Source: a virus. From it: a DNA stretch of 64,000 nt. Shown here piece by piece: positions 57,843 through 64,000 of this stretch. The notes under the pieces are model-generated. The model saw only the letters and a program-made list of their open reading frames with translations. It did no database searches and had not been told where the DNA came from. Numbering within the stretch: the stretch's first letter is position 1; every line of letters starts with the position of its first letter. Position numbers and translations under genes: made by a program. The stretch covers positions 62,001 to 126,000 of the IMG/VR virus record IMGVR_UViG_3300017971_000190, one strand, 5' to 3'.

Positions 57843-58538
57843 ATGACAACTTCCAGACGCACGTTTTTCAAGGTAGCTGGAGCTGCACTGGTAGGCTCTC
57901 AACTCAGTAGATATGGCAAAGCAATTTCCAAACCAAAAGGACAGTTGGTGAGCCCTGGTACTTATATTGAAGCTAAACCATATGATGGTGATGGTGTTTA
58001 TCTACCTAACCAAAGAACTTGGGGTAGTAAAAATGTTACTACAATTGCTTGTCGTCGCGTAATTTTTTTGGACAAGGGAGAACCAATTGACTGCCTTCCT
58101 AAAGTAGGAACGGTTGTTTCTTCTCCAGACGGCAAGTATCTTTTTACTGTACCTGAACAAGCAGATGTACTACCCATTATTCCTCACACTACTGGTCCTT
58201 GGGATGAAAAAACCTTCGGAGCTGTTCCAGGAATTACTTACAAGGGTGTTAGTATGGTAGTAGAAGCAATTGTGCCTGGTACTGAATACAGTTCCTGTTC
58301 GATTAGAACCGTAACCACTCCCAGTGCTGCCAAACATTTCTCTGTTTGTGAGGATTGGCGAGCCCCTTATAGAGGTGGCATTTGGTCTAAAAGTTATGAA
58401 TCTGGATGTACAGGTGGGTTGGCTTTTGATGCCCTTTATCCTGAATATACTCATGAGTATTTCAGAGCATCTAAAGAAATTCTCAATTCTAAATTAGTTT
58501 ACGATAACGATAAAGGCATTGTCATTTTGCAAAAGTAG
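57843..58538 (+). CDS. Tat-exported protein with FLDKGEPID module
   Basis: 231 residues with AAGGAGG upstream. SRRTFFK (4-10) followed by VAGAALVGSQL is a textbook twin-arginine signal. The mature part is beta-rich; TIACRRVIFLDKGEPIDC (about 66-83) aligns with the LLND.GKT.D module in the proteins at 27188 and 28431. Export through Tat means the protein folds in the cytoplasm before crossing the membrane. Possible roles: surface exclusion or envelope modification. Tat signals are rare in phage proteins. Confidence 0.65.
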   Translation: MTTSRRTFFKVAGAALVGSQLSRYGKAISKPKGQLVSPGTYIEAKPYDGDGVYLPNQRTWGSKNVTTIACRRVIFLDKGEPIDCLPKVGTVVSSPDGKYLFTVPEQADVLPIIPHTTGPWDEKTFGAVPGITYKGVSMVVEAIVPGTEYSSCSIRTVTTPSAAKHFSVCEDWRAPYRGGIWSKSYESGCTGGLAFDALYPEYTHEYFRASKEILNSKLVYDNDKGIVILQK

Positions 58539-58549
58539 TAGGTTTAAAA

Positions 58550-58834
58550 ATGAAACGAAAAGCCGTTTTTAAATACAGGTATCGTCATGGTGTTTACCGC
58601 ACTTGGCCTATTTTTATTTGGAGAGAGTGTGACAGTTGTGGCAAAGAATTTCGGCGAGAGTGGGGTTGGCACTTTTTAACTGGCCCCTGGGTAAATGGAG
58701 TTGGGCATCGTCACTACCTTTGCCGTACTTGTGCAGCTACCGTAGAAGAGGCTCACAACTATGCTGGAAGTGGTCCTAGTGCGAGTAGAAGAAAACCCCC
58801 AGCTCCACCAAAACCAATTAAAAAGAAGAGCTAA
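58550..58834 (+). CDS. Zinc-ribbon protein with EWGW motif
   Basis: 94 residues. CDSC...CRTC with REWGWHFL between; paralogous to the protein at 63143-63385 (CFNC...FEWGWRWL...CKTC). Basic Pro-rich C-terminus. Function unknown. Confidence 0.55.
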   Translation: MKRKAVFKYRYRHGVYRTWPIFIWRECDSCGKEFRREWGWHFLTGPWVNGVGHRHYLCRTCAATVEEAHNYAGSGPSASRRKPPAPPKPIKKKS

Positions 58835-58835
58835 T

Positions 58836-59039
58836 TTGGACTTTTTTCATATCTACTCTCCTCTTATGGTAAAAGGTGGGTACATTTGTTCTACTTGTTC
58901 TAAGATTATGAAAGAAGAGGAGTGGGTCGTGGAATCTATGGGACAATGTAAGAACTGTTGGGAAACTAATCCCGAACCGGTCCCAACTAATTTTGACTTA
59001 GAAGTTATGAAAGAAATAAAAAACGAAGAAGAGTTGTAA
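58836..59039 (+). CDS. Small zinc-ribbon protein
   Basis: 67 residues from the TTG at 58836 (GAAGAG upstream) rather than an ATG inside the previous gene. CSTC (18-21 by pattern) and CKNC form the ribbon. Confidence 0.5.
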   Translation: MDFFHIYSPLMVKGGYICSTCSKIMKEEEWVVESMGQCKNCWETNPEPVPTNFDLEVMKEIKNEEEL

Positions 59040-59041
59040 AA

Positions 59042-59242
59042 ATGCCAAATATAGAAGTCAATATTGAAATTTACTGTAGCTGTGGAGAGGGTCTTTGTGG
59101 TCAAACCAGAGGAGAGTTTGATTCTAAAGGCAATCCTTCCTTTGTAGTCTCTCCTTGTCTAAAGTGTTTTACACGGGCTCAAGATGATGGGTACGAAGAA
59201 GGTTACGAACAAGGAATAGAAAAAGCAAGAAATGCAGACTAA
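59042..59242 (+). CDS. Small zinc-ribbon protein
   Basis: 66 residues. CSCGEGLCG and CLKC, then an acidic helix (GYEEGYEQGIEKA). Unknown role. Confidence 0.5.
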   Translation: MPNIEVNIEIYCSCGEGLCGQTRGEFDSKGNPSFVVSPCLKCFTRAQDDGYEEGYEQGIEKARNAD

Positions 59243-59480
59243 AGAAAAAATATTTCCTGTTAGAGATTTCTGGACACCTCTTTGTCCTATTTGTCAGTTA
59301 CCTTTAAAAGAAGAGGCTGCTTTAGACCCCTTCTATGGAGAAATTCTACTTTTTAAATTTAGTTGCACTTCGGCTTCTTGTGCATACTTCACCTTTTTGA
59401 GCATAGATACTGCGTTCAATAAAGACAACCTTCTAAATCTCTTAGAAGAAAAAGAAACACCCGAATTACCCAAAAGGTGA
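59232..59480 (+). CDS. Small zinc-ribbon protein
   Basis: 82 residues, 11-base overlap. CPIC and CTSASC form a ribbon with a 27-residue loop. Unknown role. Confidence 0.5.
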   Translation: MQTKEKIFPVRDFWTPLCPICQLPLKEEAALDPFYGEILLFKFSCTSASCAYFTFLSIDTAFNKDNLLNLLEEKETPELPKR

Positions 59481-59507
59481 TTTTTTGTTTAAATTAGGAT
59501 TAAGATC

Positions 59508-59786
59508 GTGTGCGTTCTCCTACCACCTAGACCAAGGTGCTCCATTTGTGGATCACCAATGCTTACCGACCTAACCTCTTTCTGTTCTCTCTGTGAAAAA
59601 GCAATGGAAAGTTCAGGCTTTTTCTCAGAAGATTATCAAAAAACAAACAAAACTTTTTTCAATTTTACAGAAACAAAAAAGACGCTTCAACACCACAAAC
59701 GTCACAATCAGTATTGGAAAGCCAGAAGAATTTACCTGCGAACCATAATCCTTCTTCGCACTTTCGATAACCTTAAAGAGGAGTAA
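59508..59786 (+). CDS. Small zinc-ribbon protein
   Basis: 92 residues from a GTG (AGGATTAAG upstream). CSICGSP...CSLCEKA (11-29), then a helical basic domain (LQHHKRHNQYWKARRIYL). Possibly nucleic-acid binding. Confidence 0.5.
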   Translation: MCVLLPPRPRCSICGSPMLTDLTSFCSLCEKAMESSGFFSEDYQKTNKTFFNFTETKKTLQHHKRHNQYWKARRIYLRTIILLRTFDNLKEE

Positions 59787-59792
59787 ACTATT

Positions 59793-60056
59793 ATGGAAGT
59801 TTTCACAGATTTTAAAGATGGACAAATAGCAGAAACAGCAAAAGCATTTCTTTTAAACATGAAGTTGTTAAAAGAATTTGATGCTTTTACCACAGAACAA
59901 AAAGGATTTATTATGCATCTTTTAGGAGTTAAAAATCCTAGTAGTGACGTAGAAAGAGAAAAATACGTTACTTGGTTCAATACTACCAGAAAATCCATAC
60001 TCAAAGCTATCGTGCTTTCATCTGACGCTTTCAGCAAAACCATAGCCAGTGAGTAG
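59793..60056 (+). CDS. Small helical hypothetical protein
   Basis: 87 residues with AGAGGAG upstream. All-helical pattern. Unrecognised. Confidence 0.5.
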   Translation: MEVFTDFKDGQIAETAKAFLLNMKLLKEFDAFTTEQKGFIMHLLGVKNPSSDVEREKYVTWFNTTRKSILKAIVLSSDAFSKTIASE

Positions 60057-60064
60057 ATTCCCCC

Positions 60065-60622
60065 ATGCAGACCTCAGAAAACACCACTCCTTCTCGTACT
60101 CTGGTTCTTAACCAGGGTTACGAACCTGTTAAAGTTGTTAGCTGGAAAAGGGCCATGAAGCTTTTCTTTCTAGGAAAGGCTGAAGTGGTAGAACCTTATC
60201 GCGAAGCTCCCCCTCTTCACAGTCAATATTTGACGTTGGAAATTCCAGCTGTAATTAGGTTCACTCAAAAAACACGTTACTTTTACGGTAATTTAAAACT
60301 GAGTCGAAAATTAATTTTTCGCCGCGATAATTTCTGCTGTCAGTATTGTGGAAAGAAATTCCACCACACAAAACTGACAGTAGACCATGTAGTTCCTCGT
60401 AGTAAGGGTGGTAAAAGAACTTGGACTAATTTGACTACTGCTTGTTTTTCCTGCAATCAGAAAAAAGGTAACAGGACCCTTAAAGAATGTGGTCTCACTT
60501 TGTTAAGTAAACCTCAAAAGCCAACACACGTGGCCCAGATTTTATTTAACCGCACCACTCCTGAACAATGGTTGCCTTTTATTGAATGGTACCAGAAAAA
60601 GAACAAAACAGCAAAAAATTAA
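60065..60622 (+). CDS. HNH endonuclease (CxxC type)
   Basis: 185 residues. Residues 10-75 are the beta-rich domain that precedes the nuclease in this family (VLNQGYEPVKVVSWKRA). CQYC (92-95), TVDHVVPRSKGG (105-116), Asn122 and CFSCNQKKGNRT (127-138) give a complete HNH site with zinc-binding Cys pairs. Proteins of this kind occur in bacteria and phages, as McrA-type or homing nucleases. Its location inside a coupled operon argues for a stable resident gene. Confidence 0.82.
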   Translation: MQTSENTTPSRTLVLNQGYEPVKVVSWKRAMKLFFLGKAEVVEPYREAPPLHSQYLTLEIPAVIRFTQKTRYFYGNLKLSRKLIFRRDNFCCQYCGKKFHHTKLTVDHVVPRSKGGKRTWTNLTTACFSCNQKKGNRTLKECGLTLLSKPQKPTHVAQILFNRTTPEQWLPFIEWYQKKNKTAKN

Positions 60623-60633
60623 AGAGTTGCATC

Positions 60634-60981
60634 ATGATAATTCCACTCAAAGATAAACACATAAAGAAAAACTATGAAAATCTCTGTGAAGACCAAATTA
60701 TTCTCAGTGCAGCTCGCTCTATACCAGAAAATATGAAAGCAGAATTGTTAAACAATAAAGAACAATTTCTTAGAGGTGTACTAGCTGGTCTCATTAAAAG
60801 CATGTCTTTGTTGGAGAAAATTGCTAACCTTTTGACGCAAGGAAAAACTTTAGAAGCTTTACAACTCAAAGCTGGATTGGGAGCAATCATGTTATTGGTT
60901 TGTCAAAAACTGGTTGGCGAAAAAGAACTGCCGGAATTGAAACGTATAGAAGTACCAGAAAAGAAAATAATTGTGCCGTGA
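60634..60981 (+). CDS. Helical hypothetical protein
   Basis: 115 residues from the ATG at 60634 (AAGAG upstream). Helical, one hydrophobic stretch (GLGAIMLLVCQKLV). Unrecognised. Confidence 0.5.
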   Translation: MIIPLKDKHIKKNYENLCEDQIILSAARSIPENMKAELLNNKEQFLRGVLAGLIKSMSLLEKIANLLTQGKTLEALQLKAGLGAIMLLVCQKLVGEKELPELKRIEVPEKKIIVP

Positions 60982-60990
60982 GGTGATGTT

Positions 60991-61257
60991 GTGGATTGTT
61001 CTATTTGCGGTAGTAAACTGAAAGCTGGTTGGACTCCTTGTGAAGCTACCCCAATTCCTGATAGTTTTAAAACAACTGCGGAATTTAAATTTTGGAGTGG
61101 ACAAGTAAAACCACTTATACCAATTTTTCTTTGTCCTCACGGTTGCTACACCACTATCCCCATTACTACTAAGAAAGAACTGCAACAGTGGGTTGAAGAC
61201 GTAGTTTTAGAAAATAGAGAAGAAACCCCAAAAAAATTTGAAAGGAACGTATTATGA
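60991..61257 (+). CDS. Small zinc-binding protein
   Basis: 88 residues from a GTG with GAGGTGATG upstream. CSIC (3-6) and CPHGC make a zinc site. ATGA overlap with the thymidylate-synthase-like gene. Confidence 0.5.
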   Translation: MDCSICGSKLKAGWTPCEATPIPDSFKTTAEFKFWSGQVKPLIPIFLCPHGCYTTIPITTKKELQQWVEDVVLENREETPKKFERNVL

Positions 61258-62066
61258 ACATATCTCATTTTCATTGCACCACTCTATCTGATTCGTGGTA
61301 CCAACTTGTGTTTAACCTTATGCGGAATGACGACGTACCAAAAAATGTGTATCAAATACAAAAAGGTTCATATGTAGGGCAAAAGCGATTAGAATATGAA
61401 TTTGTAATTGTTCAAATTGATCACCCCGGAGAGATGCCTCTTATTCCAGAAATTCCGCCACACCTTAATATTCCACCTCCTGTGGAAAGTATGGATTATG
61501 TTGAAGAGTATTTTGCTAATTATCTTATGAACCCAGAGTTAGAACGTAATGAGACCTACCGTTACAGCTCGTGGTTAGAGCCTGGTGTCCGTCGCGTTAT
61601 TGAACAACTTAAAGGTGTACCAGGTAATAATCAAGCAGCTATTAGTATTGGAGGGTGGTCTCCATCAGCAAACTTTCACTATAATTCAAAAGAAACTTCA
61701 GAAGGAATTGGTCGGTTTACCGATACCGATAACTTCATTGATCCTGGTACCGGACAAAGGGATCCCGCTTGTCTAAGAGTCTGTGATTTCAGACTTGACC
61801 AAAATAATACTCTTCATATGTTTGTATATTTTCGCAGTTGGGATCTTGGATCTGGGTATAGCGCAAACCTAGCTGGTCTCCAAATGTTGAAATCTTATGT
61901 GGCTCAGGAAATAGGAGCCAAGGATGGTAAAATAATTGCAGCTTCTAAGGGTTTGCACATTTACGATCACTACATACAAGTTGCAGCAGTTCGTTTAGGG
62001 ATGGAAAATGTAGATAGTATGGATAATTTTCTCGATTATATCGAAAGTGAGAAAATAGATAAATAG
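61254..62066 (+). CDS. Thymidylate-synthase-family enzyme
   Basis: 270 residues, ATGA overlap. The C-terminal core has DPACLRVCDF with catalytic-type Cys173, YFRSWDLGS (phosphate-binding Arg194-Ser195, Asp197), GYSANLAGL with Asn205, and GLHIYDHY with His235/Tyr237. These are ThyA-family landmarks. The N-terminal third diverges from bacterial ThyA and resembles archaeal-type or phage pyrimidine hydroxymethylases. It may make dTMP from dUMP, or a 5-hydroxymethyl pyrimidine for modified DNA. Asn205, where dCMP hydroxymethylases usually carry Asp, favours a dUMP substrate. Confidence 0.75.
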   Translation: MNISHFHCTTLSDSWYQLVFNLMRNDDVPKNVYQIQKGSYVGQKRLEYEFVIVQIDHPGEMPLIPEIPPHLNIPPPVESMDYVEEYFANYLMNPELERNETYRYSSWLEPGVRRVIEQLKGVPGNNQAAISIGGWSPSANFHYNSKETSEGIGRFTDTDNFIDPGTGQRDPACLRVCDFRLDQNNTLHMFVYFRSWDLGSGYSANLAGLQMLKSYVAQEIGAKDGKIIAASKGLHIYDHYIQVAAVRLGMENVDSMDNFLDYIESEKIDK

Positions 62067-62069
62067 ACA

Positions 62070-62249
62070 ATGCCTGTGCCACAACCAAAAACAAAATGGA
62101 GACCTCTTCACCTTTTTACTCGTAATATGACATGTTGGTACTATAGAAAACTTAACTCAGAAATATTTGACCCTATGTTTCAATTGTGGCAGAGATATCA
62201 AAATAAAGTTGAAAAACTGATGATTTTAGGACAGTTAAATTTAAAATGA
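62070..62249 (+). CDS. 59-residue basic hypothetical protein
   Basis: ATG at 62070, TGA at 62247-62249 overlapping the next ATG (ATGA). MPVPQPKTKWRPLHLFTRN, then Trp/Tyr-rich helices. Fills the gap exactly with coupled ends, so it is very probably real. Confidence 0.55.
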   Translation: MPVPQPKTKWRPLHLFTRNMTCWYYRKLNSEIFDPMFQLWQRYQNKVEKLMILGQLNLK

Positions 62250-62824
62250 CGTGTATTATAGGTCTTAAAAAAGACCAGCATATTTATATAGGAGGAGATA
62301 GCTGTGGATCTGATCAGTTTAGTTACAGAGATTGTTATTTAGACCGTAAAGTTTGGAAAATAGGAGATCAATTTATTTTTGGTGGATCTGGAAGTTACCG
62401 CGCTATCCAAATATTAAAAACATATCTTCCTTATGACAAATCATTCTTAAGCAAAAGTAAAAACTGGAAAAAATTACCAAGTACATTTATGATTAGACAT
62501 TTTATTCCGACTATCAAGAAATTGTTTGAACAACATGATTTTTCGCAAAAGAAAGATGAAAAATCTGAACAGAGTGCTAATCTTTGTATAGGTTTCAAAA
62601 ACGGTTTGTTTTTATTTGGGGATGAATATGATATTTTAGAAATAAAGTCTTTTTGTACCATTGGAAGTGGCTATCAGTTATCTCAAGGTGCTATGTCCGT
62701 TTTAATTGAAGACAAAAATTTAACACCCCAACAAATGATTAAAAAAGCGCTAACAGTAACAGCCAGGCACATGGGTTCGGTTACTCCTCCATTTCATATT
62801 GTGAATATGAAGAATGTAAAATAA
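62246..62824 (+). CDS. Proteasome-beta/HslV-like Ntn hydrolase
   Basis: 192 residues, ATGA overlap. MTCIIGL with Thr as residue 1 after Met removal, GGDSCGSD placing Asp at mature position 17, and DRKVWKIG giving Lys34 (usually Lys33) reproduce the proteasome active-site spacing. GGSGSYRAIQIL, then NGLFLFGDEYDILEI and IGSGYQLSQGAMSVL follow the HslV/beta-subunit strand order. Related proteins in phages have been annotated as proteasome-like, without known substrates. No ATPase unfoldase partner is visible. Confidence 0.75.
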   Translation: MTCIIGLKKDQHIYIGGDSCGSDQFSYRDCYLDRKVWKIGDQFIFGGSGSYRAIQILKTYLPYDKSFLSKSKNWKKLPSTFMIRHFIPTIKKLFEQHDFSQKKDEKSEQSANLCIGFKNGLFLFGDEYDILEIKSFCTIGSGYQLSQGAMSVLIEDKNLTPQQMIKKALTVTARHMGSVTPPFHIVNMKNVK

Positions 62825-62825
62825 T

Positions 62826-63146
62826 ATGTCCACTAATCAAGAAAACAAAAACGGTTGTCAAATTTACAAATCCAAGACTTGTCCAGCCTGCGATAAAACA
62901 AAACAAGCCATCGAACATTTAATCCAAAATTTGAGTAGTTCGAGTACAACTAGACAACCTGTTGATCCTTCTAAGCTTTGGAATATCATAACCGTACACT
63001 GTACAACAAAAGAAAGAATGGCTATTTGGGACCACATTGCAACCATTGCTCTTCAGGACGCTTTTAGAGCACTTTATGGACCTAAAGAATGGAAAGGTTT
63101 TGTAGCTAGAGCTAAACAGTTTCGATCTAAACAGGAGTTACCTTGA
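62826..63146 (+). CDS. Small CxxC protein
   Basis: 106 residues. KTCPACDKTKQAIEHL (17-32) has a thioredoxin-like CxxC before a helix, but no following thioredoxin strands are recognised; the rest is helical. Could bind zinc or be redox-active. Confidence 0.45.
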   Translation: MSTNQENKNGCQIYKSKTCPACDKTKQAIEHLIQNLSSSSTTRQPVDPSKLWNIITVHCTTKERMAIWDHIATIALQDAFRALYGPKEWKGFVARAKQFRSKQELP

Positions 63147-63385
63147 GACGACCTCCAAAACAAAAACCTCTCCATTATTGGTGTAGTCTTTTTCCTCATT
63201 ATCCCATTTTTAAGGCTAAAAAGTGTTTTAATTGTAAACAGTATTTTCAGTTCGAGTGGGGGTGGCGGTGGTTAAGAGATTTGCAGCTAGTAGCTACTGA
63301 AGTTGGTTATCTTTGTAAAACTTGTGCTTCTACTCGTCAAGAAGCGCTAGATGTACTTAAGTGGCAAAAGACAGAAGAGTGTTAA
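63143..63385 (+). CDS. Zinc-ribbon protein with EWGW motif (paralogue)
   Basis: 80 residues from a TTG overlapping the previous stop. CFNC (28-31), FEWGWRWL, CKTC (58-61): the same layout as the protein at 58550-58834, with 25 or so shared positions. Tandem-type duplication within the operon. Confidence 0.55.
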   Translation: MRRPPKQKPLHYWCSLFPHYPIFKAKKCFNCKQYFQFEWGWRWLRDLQLVATEVGYLCKTCASTRQEALDVLKWQKTEEC

Positions 63386-63386
63386 A

Positions 63387-63854
63387 ATGGTTCAAAGAGT
63401 TCACATAAATTTCTCTCTGTTCCCCTCCTACTCAGAGCTGCAAGGATCTCCCATAGAAGTAATTAAATTAGAATACGCCTTGTCTAAGAAAAGGTTAGAA
63501 GTCTACAGTTCTTTTATGCCCACCTTTAAAAGAACTAAATTACTTTTAGACACCATGGCAATTACTTTTCCACTTTTAGCTGTTGGAGCCATTTCTGTTT
63601 CTCTTCCTTATCTGGCAGCTTCACTTATGTTTGTATTTATTCCAATTTCATTTATACAACGACACGCAAGTGAAAGAGCAGCTGTTTGTTCCGTTGGTGT
63701 CAAAAGAGCTACTCATCAATGGCAACAATGGGGAAGAGTTTACAAAGGAGAGGATTTAGAAAACTTAAAAGCTAGACATTTAAGAAAAGAAGACAAAGCT
63801 ATTTATGCTGATTTTCTTCCTTACATAAAATACGATTTGAAAGACAGAGATTAA
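63387..63854 (+). CDS. Two-segment membrane protein
   Basis: 155 residues from the ATG at 63387. Two adjacent hydrophobic segments (LDTMAITFPLLAVGAISVSL and YLAASLMFVFIPISFI, about 56-95) form a hairpin; both ends are probably cytoplasmic and basic. No family recognised. Confidence 0.5.
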   Translation: MVQRVHINFSLFPSYSELQGSPIEVIKLEYALSKKRLEVYSSFMPTFKRTKLLLDTMAITFPLLAVGAISVSLPYLAASLMFVFIPISFIQRHASERAAVCSVGVKRATHQWQQWGRVYKGEDLENLKARHLRKEDKAIYADFLPYIKYDLKDRD

Positions 63855-63856
63855 AA

Positions 63857-63982
63857 TTGAAATCGATCCTTCTGGTAGCTCTCACACTTATCTTGCTTGC
63901 CGCTGCTGTAACAGTTGTAAGTCTCATTATAATGCAACCAGTACCAGAAGCCAAAGACGGAGACGAAATAGATGAACTCTAA
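63857..63982 (+). CDS. 41-residue membrane or exported protein
   Basis: TTG at 63857, TAA at 63980-63982. MKSILLVALTLILLAAAVTV then VSLIIMQPV is a single membrane segment or uncleaved signal anchor, followed by an acidic tail (EAKDGDEIDEL). Two bases after the previous stop. Confidence 0.5.
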   Translation: MKSILLVALTLILLAAAVTVVSLIIMQPVPEAKDGDEIDEL

Positions 63983-64000
63983 AATAGAGCCGTATAGTTT
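63973..64000 (+). CDS. Possible start of the next gene, cut by the window edge
   Basis: An ATG at 63973, ten bases after GGAG, is open to the window end (MNSKIEPYS). It overlaps the previous gene in the usual coupled style, but nine codons cannot prove it. Confidence 0.3.

Overview
The window reads as part of the genome of a large tailed bacteriophage with a contractile tail. It is A+T-rich, almost entirely coded on the + strand, and packed with more than 110 short genes that mostly overlap by 1-20 bases through ATGA, GTGA or TTGA stop-start junctions. A very long tail-sheath gene, a tail-tube-like gene, a -1 frameshift pair and a tape-measure gene follow one another in the order expected of a myovirus. 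No portal, major capsid protein, DNA polymerase, integrase, convincing tRNA or CRISPR array is visible, so this is only a fragment. The host is unknown. A Tat-type signal peptide, a lipobox lipoprotein with a cysteine-rich pattern like those of Myxococcota-type bacteria, and TTGACA-N17-TAnnnn promoters point to a Gram-negative-type host with an ordinary primary sigma factor; this is inference.

Layout. (1) 1-27 kb: a long accessory operon of small proteins, at least twenty with CxxC...CxxC zinc ribbons. Among them are enzymes of nucleotide metabolism (dCTP deaminase/dUTPase family, MazG-like pyrophosphohydrolase, nucleoside deoxyribosyltransferase-like protein), an RlaP-type nucleotidyltransferase, an R2K-clade ATP-grasp enzyme, a metallophosphoesterase, DUF5662 and DUF3307 proteins. 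(2) 27-36 kb: a gene framed by a 14-bp inverted repeat, an RNA ligase with its own promoter, a terminase-like ATPase without a nuclease domain, a PD-(D/E)XK-like protein, and a SNF2-type helicase interrupted by a LAGLIDADG intein. (3) 36-50 kb: virion genes: a lipoprotein, an HExxH metallopeptidase, a beta-rich structural protein, sheath, connector-size proteins, tube, coiled-coil protein, frameshifted chaperone pair, tape measure. (4) 50-54.5 kb: a control island where strand switches, promoters, hairpins and composition changes cluster. It holds a small RNA gene with promoter and terminator, a broken minus-strand gene, an HNH nuclease, a ribbon-helix-helix-like protein, two minus-strand genes, a G+C-rich ParB-like gene, and a non-coding stretch of six hairpins. 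(5) 54.5-64 kb: a second accessory operon with a Tat-exported protein, an HNH nuclease, a thymidylate-synthase-family enzyme and a proteasome-like Ntn hydrolase.

How it fits together. The deaminase, pyrophosphohydrolase, deoxyribosyltransferase and thymidylate-synthase-like enzyme could remodel the dNTP pool or supply a modified base. The RNA ligase and RlaP protein suggest RNA repair. The ParB-like protein, the palindromes next to it and the small RNA look like a maintenance or lysogeny-type switch. Several genes carry single-base frameshifts or in-frame stops, so residual assembly errors must be excluded before any recoding is claimed.
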